Shown one piece after another: positions 28,476-41,889 of a stretch of 64,000 nt of DNA (position 1 is the first letter of the stretch; every line of letters begins with the position of its first letter). Made by a program: the position numbers and the translations under genes. The notes below the pieces were generated by a model. It worked only from the letters and a program-made list of their open reading frames with translations, was not told the DNA's origin and searched no databases. The DNA is from Hermodice carunculata (lineage: Eukaryota; Annelida; Polychaeta; Eunicida; Amphinomidae): contig OZ026622.1 in NCBI GenBank assembly GCA_964020975.1, positions 57,646,010 through 57,710,009 on the forward strand. The letters run 5' to 3'.

Positions 28476-29322
28476 TTATTTTGGTGTCGATATGTCCCCT
28501 GAAAGACACTGTATGCTACAGGACTAAAATTGCAGTATGAGGGCAGTTCTAACACTACATTTGGGATACTGAACTGTACGTCCCTGCAGTAAACTAATGA
28601 AAGAATTTGATCATTTTCTGGAAATTTCATGGGAAATAGGCCGGATGGGGGTCATCAAGTTAAAACACTGAAAAAAAAGGAAACTTACCACTATGTGCAA
28701 AATTATTAATAACAAATCAGGTCAAAACTTAAATAATGTGTTTCCTTTTAATTTTTATAGCAAATCAAACATATTATATGGAAGAAACACAATGATACAA
28801 CATTTAATCAAGTACTGCTGGTTACAGTGATTGTTTCCCGCTCATCTATCGCACTTTTAACGAACAGGCTTCCTTTGGATTTTAAGGATATATAGACATT
28901 AATACGCAGATCACACGGGCTATTTTAATGTAACAGTCGGACATTTGTGTTTGTTATTTTTCACTTACCCTCAATGCAGGAATCAAAAATTAAAAAGTCA
29001 CCAATATGCAAAGCAAAAAAAGATAGTTCACTACAGGTAGAATGCACACACATGTATATATATATACTGTTCACAATAATACAGACCAGCGGTAAAAAGA
29101 AAAAAAAATCATATAGGACACTTGAGAAATAAATTTATGTAAGTCAGCGACTAACTCAATTGACATGACTGCTTGTGCACAACAGAGCTAAAATATGAAG
29201 CGTCTTGTGTCTACGATGTATCTGTGGAAAGCATGAAATGCAAACAAATTTACTTAAACTGGACCCCCCTACAGTACCACCTTGATGACTTATCGGCAGT
29301 TCTCCAAAACATGTAGTGATAC

Positions 29323-29325
<3 letters not shown>
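28476..29325. other. Spacer, no gene seen
   Basis: AT-rich; nothing recognisable. Confidence 0.45.

Positions 29326-29392
<67 letters not shown>
29326..29392. repeat. (TA)n at the 3' end of LINE copy B
   Basis: About 33 TA units. On its right side is AAAACACACAGGATA, nearly the same terminus as in copy A. Confidence 0.95.
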
Positions 29393-29397
<5 letters not shown>

Positions 29398-30560
29398 CAC
29401 AGGATATATAAAAGTTACCAATGTACATATATACATTTGATACATACTACTGATACAATAATAAATGAAGTTATAGATATTATAATACAATACAGAACAA
29501 TACAAGACAAGGAAAAATGGTTCGCAATTATAGTAACCGACAGGAGCGTTTTTAAATGACACTTGAAAATAATTCTATGTGAGTAAACAAATGACTAATT
29601 TCAACTGATTGCTAATACGCTACAGAATTAAAATATGAATCGTCTTGTGTCTATTACGTATTTATGGAAGGCATCACAGGTTAGTATGTGAAGGGGAAAG
29701 GGCAGTTCGTTGCTACCAAAGAGAAGAATATTAGCTAGCCTGCTAGTTGCTACAGGCATAATCCAGTATGAATGGACACCAGGAGCTATAATAGGGATGA
29801 CGGAGTGGAGAAGTTATACTCTGAAAGATGAATACTTTGGACAGAAGACCTTTAAATGTCGGAGATCTTCAGTGGGGTGAGAACAAGAGCACACAAGTTG
29901 TGGGATGATGTGGACGTTGAAGAGATCAAAGTTAAGCTTTGAGAATCCCAGACGTAACTTGGAATGACAAATGTTGGCCAATCTGTGTCCGTCGCTGTAG
30001 TAATGAGGAATATTATCTACTGCTAGCAGAGTTTCTTTCAGTTTAGATTTGAATATTAGGAGGGAAATTAAATTTGTAATATTGGAAGGAAGATTTTTTA
30101 TAGCTTTACAATATATGGAAGGAATGACTTTCCTACGCGATTAATTTTGCAATTAAATGGGCGCCTGGAGCTGGTATGGCGCAGGTTTCGAGCATTGGGA
30201 GTTGGATGAATTAGGTCAAAGAGACAGGAAGGTGTTAAATTGTGATATATCTTGTAAAAAAGCAGTAACTTGGTTGCGGGAGTTGACCGATCAAGTTCAC
30301 GTAACAGATTGACATGTGATATGTGCCTTAAGGCACCAGTGCATGTTTTGGCGGACTCAAATTGTATCAATTAAAGTAGGTCAGAAAGTCCCTGACCATA
30401 GTTGTCAAATAATACACAACGATATTCAAGAATTGCTCTAATCAAAGCTATATAGAGTCTAACCATTTCCGGGAAAGTTTCAATTTGAATCTACGCAGGC
30501 GAGAATATACGCTAGCTTGATTTGATGGTAATGCTAGTAATGTGTGCATGCAAGGATAAA
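29393..30560 (-). mobile_element. LINE family T, copy B: ORF2 C-terminal part and 3' end
   Basis: Minus-strand reading gives RLYIALIRAILEYRCVLFDN (about 30410-30465), ALRHISHVNLLRELDRSTP (about 30275-30340), FYKIYHNLTPSCLFDLIHPT (about 30205-30260), then HTSSRRPFNCKINRVGKSF. This is co-linear with copy A (ALRHTSSVNLLQEIG, FYKMYHKLTPCNLCYL) and clearly the same family. The downstream tail to 29560 shows weakened C-x-C and LLFGSNELPF-like blocks. Broken at many points. The 3' terminus abuts (TA)n. It may be the 3' half of the same insertion whose 5' half lies at 32714-34020. Confidence 0.72.
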
Positions 30561-30699
30561 CTTGTACAGAGACTAATCTAAGAAGAGCGTGTGAGTCTGC
30601 TGCTGGTATTGCGGAGTCTCCATGCTGAACAGGTGGATGGTGTGGATTTATCGAATTTGGCTAAATTATAACATGAGAGAGACTTTAAAGCATTTAACG

Positions 30700-30959
30700 C
30701 CACGCGTGCTGCGTGGTAAAGACCTCGCCTGTGAAAGCGAGCTAGCTTTCACAGATCTGCCGCTTCAAGACATCCCGAAGGCTGGATGCGCCGTGAAAGC
30801 TACCGAGCTTTCACGTCATCTCCCAAGCCATCATCCAGACCTTGCTCTTCCGTCTTGAGCGCTAGATACTTTACACGCGTGAAAAAAAATACCTTCCTTC
30901 CTCAGCAGGCGCACTTAAGGTGGAAGGTCTGAAGCCGCACCTTCAGATAACCTCTAATC
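30700..30959. repeat. GC-rich cluster of consecutive hairpins
   Basis: Successive perfect inverted repeats are CCACGC/GCGTGG (30700-30716), CTGTGAAAGC/GCTTTCACAG (30729-30754), CGTGAAAGCT/AGCTTTCACG (30792-30815), ACCTTCC/GGAAGGT (30891-30928) and CTGAAG/CTTCAG (30929-30946). The cluster ends in ATAACCTCTAATC, whose reverse complement flanks the 27.9 kb palindrome at 27926-27937 and occurs again at 32590-32601. It is non-coding and much more GC-rich than its surroundings. Confidence 0.75.
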
Positions 30960-32387
30960 ACTTTTTCATATTTTTGGATAGTCTGATACTTAAACTACAT
31001 GCTCCCAAAATCTCAGATGTGTGAACATAAAATTTATATGAGAGAATTGATCTCTAGACTTTTGTTTGCAATGAAAAGTTTAAACAGTGACGGACACATG
31101 GCTTTGTTTGCATGGGCATGATAATGAACCATGTCACTGTTTGCACAGTCATTAGTCCATGACCGCTGTAAACCAATTGAGCTATTGACAAGGGTCACTG
31201 ACAGGAAACCATTAGCCGTAGAGCTAAGAATGGGCCAGTTCAGACTAATCACTACCATTGTGCTGATTACTTTGAAATTCTCTATTGATGTAAAAACAAA
31301 TTAGCCCAATCCACTTACTGGTCCCCAAATACGGAAAGCCACATGTGAACCCACACCCGAACAAGCCAAGTGTGGTGTTCCCAAGTTAAAAAAGTCGAGA
31401 TTTAAGCTACAAAATATACTTTTGTTTAATGACAACATCACAGAGGTAAAGCTACAAGTTCATTTCACACAATAGTTAAAACACAGGACAGAAGAAATGA
31501 GTATGTGTCATATTACAACCTTAAATGCGTAAGAATTGGCAACTTTTCCTTTCAATGTGATTTTCTCGGAACTGTTTTTTGCTCAACCTGTGCAATTTCT
31601 GTCTCGCCTCACAAACATACAAATTGCCCTATCACATTAAAATCAATGGACATTAAAAGAAAAATATCATATCCAGGCACTGTTCCCAGGATTTTTTTTC
31701 TGACAACCCCTTCCATGACTTTTGGAGCAATTTATGGAAGGAAAATGAACAACCTGTCAGAACTAAATTAAAAATTTTATAACTTTTTATTTATGCCATT
31801 TCAGGATTAACCATTGAATTCGATCCTAGAGATGGATATATATTTTTAATTTATTCTGATTTCAATTGGAAAAAAAAATAATTTTGTGTGACTTCTGCGA
31901 GAAAAATGTGAAAATCCTACCATGTCAGAAATAATGCTATAAAATCTCAAAAAATTCCAATCTTGCAAAAAAACTCTATGGATATAAATCTATGGATATG
32001 TAGTAATCAGAAAATATATAGGTTTAATGTACTTGTGAAAAAAATAAATGGGTAATTGCGATGCAAAGTTGCCAGTCTCACTGTGCACTAGCTTCACAGT
32101 TTCCACCTTAAGAGCTAGTTATAAACTAAACTGGTTCCCAGTGATGTTTTTGCCCAACTGCTTCAAATTATATGGTATTTTTCACTTTATGGATAATTGT
32201 TCAAATTTCATCGAATATATTTTTGGCCTTATTTTTTGTAAACTAAACATTTGATTGCCTACAATGATTATCACTCTATATTTGATAAATTTATAATGTT
32301 TTATCCATGCCATGGGTCTAATGGTCGTCAGGCCTATGGGTGTGCACTTACAATTTTTTTTGTTAGGGTATCAGTATTAAATAATAT
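30960..32387. other. AT-rich segment between two hairpin clusters
   Basis: About 1.4 kb without a gene. Possibly the interior of an insertion that split LINE copy B, since LINE sequence lies on both sides (30560 and 32714). No termini with a target duplication were identified. Confidence 0.4.
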
Positions 32388-32530
32388 CGTGCGGCTCTAG
32401 TTCCGCAAGGTACGTTTCACAGAGAGATATGCCTCGAAGGGAGCCGAGTGCTTGAGCTCGAGGCAAGTTTCACGCGTGAAGAAGACCTTGCACGCGAGGA
32501 AGCTTTGTCACCGTTTACAAGGTCTTGAAA
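32388..32530. repeat. Second GC-rich hairpin cluster
   Basis: Inverted repeats are TGCGG/CCGCA (32390-32407), CCTCGA/TCGAGG (32432-32463), the 12-bp palindrome TTCACGCGTGAA (32469-32480) and AAGACCTTG/CAAGGTCTT (32482-32526). It shares CACGCGTGAA and AAGACCT words with the cluster at 30700. Confidence 0.72.
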
Positions 32531-32597
32531 TCGAGATCACTATAATGCTGCACGCGCCATAACTTTCCCCCAGTTATTCATAATGGAGAGATTAGAG

Positions 32598-34020
<1,423 letters not shown>

Positions 34021-34208
34021 AACATAATTTACTGACAATGTGATTGGGGAGAAGGCAAAACCTATATTAAACCCTCTCGCAGTTACTACAGGATACCAAA
34101 AACTGCTAAGGTTTCTTTCAGTCAGAATGGGACACCAGCTGTACAGCATTATTCAGTTCTCCTGATGCACATATACATATTAACCAACCTTTGTGGCGTA
34201 AATTAAGA

Positions 34209-34277
<69 letters not shown>

Positions 34278-37200
34278 GTTCAACAAAATAGTTTATTTGT
34301 ACCACTCAGTCCCCCGTGTTACTTAAGATTGTAACAATGGTATTAAATGTGCATTTCACACTTATGCAAACAGTTGTGGCGCGGAAAGCTGGTTGATATA
34401 TCTAGTATTCGAATGTGATGCAGCAAAACTGACGATCTCTTCTGTAGCGAGGCGACACGTACAGTGCACATTTGTATAGAACAGATATACCACTATAGAA
34501 TCTTTTTCCTCTTGATGTGACCAAAATCGACAGCAGGTAAACCCTCGTTTGCCGCAATACTTGGTATTTCCGGTACCAAAAAATTTTAATTATAGGAATT
34601 GTAGATGAAGCCTATGAAAAGTGTATAGTTTTTTTTTTTGAGGCAGGTGGCGCTCTTGGTGCTGTCTTAATTCAAAGGAGAGGGGTTAAATGATGAACAT
34701 GCTGATGAAAGTATCGTACTATATTAGAGTCACATACACTGCTAATAATTTGTCTATCAAAGAAAGCTTTGGAAAGACGGCACATAATTAAAAAAATAAT
34801 TGACGTGGATCCAACTCTTACTGTCTTTTTTGCTCTTATATTGGCGAGCGCATTATTGTGTGCAGACAGTGTGGACTATTATACAAATGTGATACCTTTA
34901 TGAGGGCAATATGAGGTTTTATGGAGCAAATAAAGACAGCATCAGTAGTCACAGCTTTTCTTTGTTCCATGGAACCCAATAGTGCCCGGGTTAGAATGCC
35001 TTGAACGTTTTATTGCATACTACACCATAGAAAACATTCATTATATCAATATATAATGTAATTCTATGCACCTGTCTGCGAGGACCGAACGTTTGATTAT
35101 GTGATATTGCTTGTGGCTTCAACCCCGCTGTATAGGAAATTGGTTTGACAGATAATTTCATGGCCAGACAAGGACCAAAAACAAAAGCGCGCCACGGTGC
35201 AATATGATTAGGGCGCTACAGAAGTGCAACGATATCAAATGGCGCCGCATGTGATTCAAAGTACGCAGACTAATGAGCAAACGAATGCGATACACTTATG
35301 TAACAGTATGTATTGTTAACTTAATATGTTTCAATACCCAAAAAGATAAAGCGTTCTGCAAAAATATTATACAGTTTTGGAAATAATTGGTAGGCCTTGG
35401 TTATTCGTCTGTCCTATTTGGATCTTATCAAATTTTCAGTAAGAATTTAAAACATGGACACACAGTTTGAAAGACTGTGGTATATCTACAATGCGGAATA
35501 ATGTAATAACGGCTTTTCTCCGCTTTGCGGAGCTTGTTGACCGATCACTTGATACAGCTTGTTGACTCTTCCTTACTTTAAACTGGTTTGGATACTAACG
35601 AACATAATTCCACTATAATGAACAGATAAAAGCTCACGATAGATATACATTGTACTCCCAATGTAGCTACAAAATGGCTCAGATATATTGAGCGGGAACC
35701 AAAGGAATTTTTCTCCCAGCAAAAGTATAAATAAAAGTGAAACAAAAACATACATTAGTAAAGGTCCTATAGATTGAATCGGTACCACAAATTAGAAAGT
35801 TGATTTTTAGGGTCATTAGACATGATATCTGAAAACGAAAATATCAAATTTCATTCTTGAATATGTCTACATCGACCAAAGTGTAGGGACCACCTTGCCA
35901 TGTAAAGAGTCAGAGATGATTCCCTGCCAAAGTGTTAGATTAAATACGCCTTTTCTATCCATCTTTGGAACGGTTACTATTTTCCGTTCAAACCTGGGTG
36001 ATGTAGACACAGATCAACGCCACTTTCTTCAACATATTTGTATTTCCAAAAATTGCACTCCTCAAAGAACTGTATAATGACCGAAAATTTGATGGTTCAC
36101 TTACATGTACCATCAGCTAACATGTACCACCATCATTGTCTTTCTAGGCAACAATTTCTGTCGGCATTGCACTGACCTTACATCCACGACACAGCAAAGT
36201 AAGCTCCCGGCTTAAATGCAGGAAAGTCGTGGCGTCAATTCAACTTCTTAATGTAATTTTGATTTTGAATACACTCCTACAAACTACAAATTGATGCACC
36301 TGGTAATGGCAGCTACTTAGAATATTATAATAGACCGGTGCGCGAAGTTTAAAACATACTATGATCTTATAATGTTGTCAGGTTTAGACAAGAAGGGTAG
36401 TATTCGAAATGAACATTTACAAGACGACATACTCCTATATGTAGCTACATATGGATAGATAAGCTTCATGGTGGACGTTATAAATACATATAATTCAATT
36501 TTTGGGAGTTTATTTAGCCATTTTACATAAACTGTACATTGGGGAAACACTAAAACGCACATTTAACACGTCAAACAATGGTATATGCAATCAACGGCCA
36601 TATTGTCTTGAACATGAATAAAACTAATCAACACTGATACATCTCTTAAATTTGAACCTTACAATATATAGGCATTTTATTCCAGAACATGCCACCCACA
36701 TGATGGTTTCAGTCCCTTATTGATAATAGTGACTCTTCTCCTGGGGTTTCAAGGCAAATCCTGGGTAGATTTGCAGACTTTTTTTGATGTGCTGTCTGCT
36801 GTGAGCAAAGGCTAAATAATCAGATAAGACTCGCCACTTCCAGCAGGATACTGGCTGGGGGCCTTGTTCTTGTCCCCAAGAGAAACTGGTTTCTTTCTTG
36901 TCAGGGTTGTAGAAGCATCTAAGCATATTAACTCATTTTCATGAATATTGACAGCTACAGAACAGGGTTAAGAAGTCCTATAGGAACAACCACCGCACCT
37001 CAAGATGACATCCTTTCTTGTTCCTAGTTTCTGGCATGTTGTTTACAGCATGCACATGTCTGATGCAGTTAATATTACTTGATTGAACTCTGAAGGCCTG
37101 CTGTCTATGGTGGTAACGTATCTGGCAGGTGATACCTTTTTTACCGATTATTTATACACAGGGGCATGGACTGCTGGGTACATCGCAGGGGAAATGACAT

Positions 37201-37586
37201 GAAAGCACCAGAAAAAGACAGAGTTTGACTGTTTTCTTGCAAGGCAGAGTATGACCATTTAGACGGTTTATCATCCTGAAACCAGTTTTGAGCTCATGCC
37301 CCCTTAGTTTTAATAGCAAATAAATCTTTTGTATTTTTCACCAATGGCATGCAAGTGGCCAACTGAATTTATCTTGTGAAAAAAAGAGAAAAGACTATTC
37401 GGGCATTCTGATGAAATAAACTTGAAACAAAACTTAAGTAGGGTTCCGATTGTTACGCTGTTTCGGACTTTTTTGATATTTCTGACTTTTACATTGGAAA
37501 TTTTGATGAAATCGAATCCATGACATGGCATGAGTGTAGTAATAATAGACGCAAGCTATATGATCATATAATTTATAATCACAAAT
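34021..37586. other. Intergenic, no gene seen
   Basis: Contains a (TA)n run at 34209-34272 and no recognisable gene. A 69-codon minus-strand frame at 36717-36926 has no motif. Confidence 0.45.
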
Positions 37587-38005
37587 ATGAATAATGTTGA
37601 AAATCTTGACTTTGGTGCTTGTGTGTCAAATAGTGCAGAAAAAAAACATTCCCCACTTTATAAATTCCAACGCCACAATTACAGTAAAGATAAATACAAC
37701 AAAAGGCAGAGTTTCAAGAAGCTCCAAGACTTTAACTCTCAGCTTTCCAAATTGTATGGGAAAACAAAATCAAAAAACCACAAACAATGGTTTTTGCATT
37801 ATCCCATTTAAGAAAACCGCATGGGTTCTGAGGATTATCCTACCACAAGTTTGTTATTGGGTATCTTGACTTTGTTGTAGGTATGTCAGAAAACTCAATT
37901 AACGGTTTCTCCACCAAAATTTGTGCATTTAAAAAATCTACTCCTACAGAACACGTACAGTATTGCTTTAGATGCTCTGGACTAGGGCATCTTAAGAGTT
38001 TAATC
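37587..38005 (+). pseudogene. Basic protein remnant with one CCHC zinc knuckle
   Basis: A Lys/Asn-rich plus-strand frame (SQLSKLYGKTKSKNHKQW) is followed, after frame interruption, by STPTEHVQYCFRCSGLGHLK at about 37946-38005. The C-x2-C-x4-H start of a CCHC knuckle is visible. Such knuckles occur in LINE ORF1 proteins, Gag-like proteins and host RNA-binding proteins. The element type cannot be decided. It is treated only as a broken remnant. Confidence 0.35.
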
Positions 38006-38116
38006 TTTTCCACTGTACTTTTTAGACTTGATGAGTTCAGAATCCTATATCTGGTTTTCTAATCATGTGATCAAATTATAAATTCTTGCCAAACTCATTT
38101 TCACTAGCCTGTTCAA

Positions 38117-38119
<3 letters not shown>

Positions 38120-38171
<52 letters not shown>
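38120..38171. repeat. (TA)n microsatellite
   Basis: About 26 TA units, no attached element recognised. Confidence 0.95.
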
Positions 38172-38172
<1 letters not shown>

Positions 38173-38516
38173 TCAGTGGTCCATGCCAAGTGACTAAAGA
38201 ATGCCCATTTACAAAAAAAAAAAATAAAATATAAAAAATGAAATATACAAAATAAAAGGTTTTTTAAAAACATCCACAGTTGGTAGTCAGAGAGTTATAT
38301 ATCAATTGATACAATATTCTTTAAGCATGCTACTTGTTCGTTTTTCTTTAAATGTCAAGCACTCCTATACCATGAATGGTACCCATCTTACAGGACAACA
38401 ATGTTTATGTGCAGTTTTTATTCTTACTTTAGTGTCAAAGCAAAAACAGTTTCTTTTCCAGCATTTGCGACAATACTCTCATTGTGTCGTCTGTTTGAGC
38501 ACCTCATTTTCACGTT

Positions 38517-38987
38517 CTATCGTGAAGTATTGTTTAGTTGTAATATATTTATTTCTTCAATTTTTACCCAACAAGGTGGTGTGGTTTGAGCAGGGGGTCT
38601 TAGTGTAGATGTCGTTCTATTTTCAGTATCTATGTCATCGGATGTTTCCATTTTGCCAAGTAACAAACAGCTTATAGGAGACAACATATTTTGATGCAAA
38701 GCTCTCTCATCTATACTCTTTTCTCTGCGGCCCGAATTAGAGTCACTGTTGGAGAAGCCGATGGAAAGATTTTCTACCACTCTGACTGTGCACAGTGGTT
38801 TTCTCAGAGTCCTTAGGTTTCCTCCACCAGACAAGTAGGTAGGAAGGAATACACCAACATCTGTGCCATGGAGAGTGATTAATATAGGCTTGGCCTGTTT
38901 CGCAATCCATGCACAAGATGTGCGTCTATACTTTTTAAATATATATATATATACTCTCTTTCTTATCAAATACCTGTTAAACTGCAA
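38517..38987 (-). CDS. Unassigned 156-codon frame, low confidence
   Basis: A minus-strand frame opened by a non-ATG codon; the first ATG gives a much shorter product. It contains AWIAKQAKPILITLHGTDVG, a YLSGGGNLRTLRKPL segment and a Ser/Arg-rich middle (SDSNSGRREKSIDE), ending in a Pro/Thr-rich tail. It is the longest frame in the window not explained by a LINE or a repeat. I recognise no domain. It may be a fragment of an unknown mobile protein or chance. Confidence 0.18.
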   Translation of the reverse strand: MQFNRYLIRKRVYIYIFKKYRRTSCAWIAKQAKPILITLHGTDVGVFLPTYLSGGGNLRTLRKPLCTVRVVENLSIGFSNSDSNSGRREKSIDERALHQNMLSPISCLLLGKMETSDDIDTENRTTSTLRPPAQTTPPCWVKIEEINILQLNNTSR

Positions 38988-39890
38988 TTGATGTATCTGG
39001 TTGCCTTGATAATGTATTAGGGAAACATTCCCATTTATCTGCAGTATTATGTGCGCTCACTAAGGGTGTTTTCATCACCAGCCGTTTGTTCTCTGCTGCT
39101 CGAATACCGTTTTACACTTATCTAATGCACAATCATGTTTGCTTAACCAGAGTCTTGGGATTCTGGCATGTTATTTTTTTTTATCTGATGTACGACAGTT
39201 TTATCCCATTATTTCTGGAAACTCGCCGTTTGGTGAGTCTTCATTTGTAATCCAATGACAATGCCAATTGATAGATGCGTGTCTACGAGTTAAATGGATG
39301 ATACCCTACGTATTCATGTCTGGGACAATTACAGGCATGGACGGCTAATGTAAAATTACCTTTCCAGCCCAGAATTGTTTTTTTTCCTGGGGGGGGGGGG
39401 TAATATACCTTATGCCCTATGGCCTCATGCTACATTTAGATATTTAATAGTGTTCTTATAAATTGTTTAAAATTATTACATTCCATGGCTTCTTCTAAGT
39501 ATTTCTTTCTTTATCTTCTCAATACAAGTAATCTGCACAGCTCCTCTGTGGCTCTGGTTTAATAGTTTCACGTCAGTCTGTACAGATCTTTCGATAAAAA
39601 TCCTTAGTGTATTGTAGCATTGTTGAAGAAAAATGCTGCAGTTCTTTTAAACTTTGACCTTCATCTAATGGGTAAAACAATCCCTTATTACCAAAATATT
39701 CCAGTATATTTTTTTTATATCTTCCTTGTGTGAAAAAGTCCACGCACACTTATGTTAATGGTTGAATAATTTTGATATTGGCTACTGAAGGATGAATATG
39801 CGTCATTTGCATGGACAAACAATGGTTGCAAACTTTCATGCAGTATACCACATCTCGGATTATTCTTCAACAAATAATTTCTATGAATAT
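38988..39890. other. Spacer, no gene seen
   Basis: AT-rich; a poly-G run lies at 39390-39400. Nothing else recognisable. Confidence 0.45.
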
Positions 39891-39958
39891 TTTCTTCTTC
39901 TTCTTCTTCTTCTTCTTCTTCTTCTTCTTCTTCTTCTTCTTCTTCTTCTTTTTCTTCT

Positions 39959-40005
<47 letters not shown>

Positions 40006-40012
40006 TTCTTCC
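39891..40012 (+). repeat. (TTC)n / (GAA)n microsatellite
   Basis: About 40 TTC units with few interruptions: an uninterrupted polypyrimidine strand of roughly 120 nt. This sequence type is known to form triplexes. Confidence 0.97.
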
Positions 40013-40431
40013 TTTTTTTTGTGATCACCTCATAATTCTTGCTTGTCCACATCTCATTAGGCCCATGAACTGCTCATCTTGTGTACATTTGAGGAAGCGC
40101 CAGTTGCGTTAATTGGTCATGTTTCACAAAAAACATACAGAAGAAGCATAGATACATAAATCATCATATCTTGCGAATAAAATAAAACGTTCAATTTTGT
40201 TGTGTTTACTTAACAATACAATCACGTCGGCAATACTGGGGATTTTAACCGGAAGTGAAGTTATTTACAGCAATCCAGACCTTCTTTTCACCTTCGACCT
40301 TTGGCATTTTCAAAGCACAGTCTGTGTCATCATCAATTTTGTTCTTCCAGAACGTAGCCAATGGTCCGGCTTTTGGATGTACAGAGTGACTTTGCACGAA
40401 GATGGAGAGGGGTAGGGTGTTACCCGGCCGC
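40013..40431. other. Spacer, no gene seen
   Basis: No recognisable gene. It precedes the first unit of the 0.5-kb duplication. Confidence 0.45.
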
Positions 40432-40939
40432 CAAGTGAAGCCGAAACGTTTGGGGTTCTGGGAGGACCAGCTGACTGTTCACTCCACAGGCAAAAATGTG
40501 TGGCTTGCCTTCCACGGTGAGGTTTACATTAAAGACACTTTTTTGGTAATTCTACAACATTTTCGGCCGATCACGAATTCTCATTTTTGCGTCTGTTTCA
40601 GCGTTTGCAGAGCGCAGGAGTCTAGATTTAACAGCAATGCTTAACAGATGTAGTTTCGATAATGCCATGTCGTGTTATGGTTATGACCATTTTATCATGT
40701 TGAAAAACACTTTTTTGACAAAACTCAGCACATAGACTGCAATGGGTGCATAGTTTATTGAGTATATACCGAATCCTGTACATCACGACATTAGAAATAC
40801 ACTAGATTTACACCAGGCAGCTAGGGAGAGTTTTAGCTGCAAAAAGAGACCTGCCTTAAGATCATATCAACTCAGGGTGCACAAGTAAGGTGGGTTTTTT
40901 TTCCTTTTTATTTTTTCAGTTGAAAGCGGTGCGAAAGTT
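40432..40939 (+). repeat. Unit 1 of a direct 0.5-kb duplication
   Basis: Starts CAAGTGAAGCCGAAACGTTT and ends TGAAAGCGGTGCGAAAGTT. About 90 percent identical by eye to unit 2 at an offset of 534 bp. Encodes part of the KRL-F-EDQLTVHSTG-NVWLAF segment but diverges by indels after about 55 residues. Confidence 0.88.
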
Positions 40940-40965
40940 GTTTAATAAATAAATTATCCGACCGA

Positions 40966-41453
40966 CAAGTGAAGCCGAAACGTTTGAGGTTCCGGGAGGA
41001 CCAGCTGACTGTTCACTCCACAGGCGAAAATGTGTGGCTTGCCTTCCACGGTGAGGTTAACATTAGAGACACCCTTTTGTTGGTAATTTTACAACATTTT
41101 CGGCCAGTCACGAATTCTCATTTTGCCTGCGATTCAGCGTTTGCAAAGTACAGGAGTCTGGATTTAACAGCAATGCTTAACAGATGGAGTTTCGATCATG
41201 CCATGTCGTTTCATGGTCATGACCATTTTATCATGTTGAAATGCACTTCTCTGAATAAATTGAGTACATAGACTACGATAGTTTATCGAGTATATACCGA
41301 ATCGTGGATATCACGACACTAAAAATATATTAGATTTACACCAGGCAACTAGGGGGAGTTTTAGCTGCAGAATCAGCACTGCCTTTAAATCATATCAACT
41401 CAGGGTGCACAAGTAATGTGTTGTTTTTTTTAATTGAAAGCGGTTCGAAAGTT
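40966..41453 (+). repeat. Unit 2 of the 0.5-kb duplication, with a 100-codon frame
   Basis: Same ends as unit 1. A plus-strand frame from about 40969 to 41271 reads EDQLTVHSTGENVWLAFHGE, then NSHF, then a His-rich segment SFHGHDHFIML. Unit 1 keeps the first part of this frame only. No family recognised. Whether the frame was ever a gene is unclear. Confidence 0.85.
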
Positions 41454-41889
41454 AAAAAACACTTGTCTGTTTCAAGGCTGTGACCACATGCTGAAAGTGT
41501 TAATACGGTTGACATTCTTGGGCACCTGTTTCCCAGTTTGATATCCGACAGGGGTGTATTTGTCAATGTGGAAGACGACCATTTGTTGATTTCTTCACCT
41601 ATACGGGGACCCTACTTGCTTGGAAACATATGATATCAATTTATAGCCAGGTAGAAATACATATCGCATAACAAGAAGGTGATTTAGGTGTGCACAAACG
41701 GACAACATGTAGTCCTACTTAGGAATCTAATTAACGTATTCAAAGTGATATAAAGAGATGTATTGCATAACAACCTATGTGATTAAGGTAATACCCGTAG
41801 CGGCAAAAGTCTGAGCCATTGCGTTCGGAATGCAACGATCGAAGACGGTAACTTGGCCACAAATTAATTTGTTTGCTTGTTTCAATATT
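41454..41889. other. Spacer, no gene seen
   Basis: Nothing recognisable between the duplication and the tandem array. Confidence 0.45.

Noticed and set aside
36717-36926. 69-codon minus-strand frame
   Set aside because: No recognisable family, splice sites or conservation clue.
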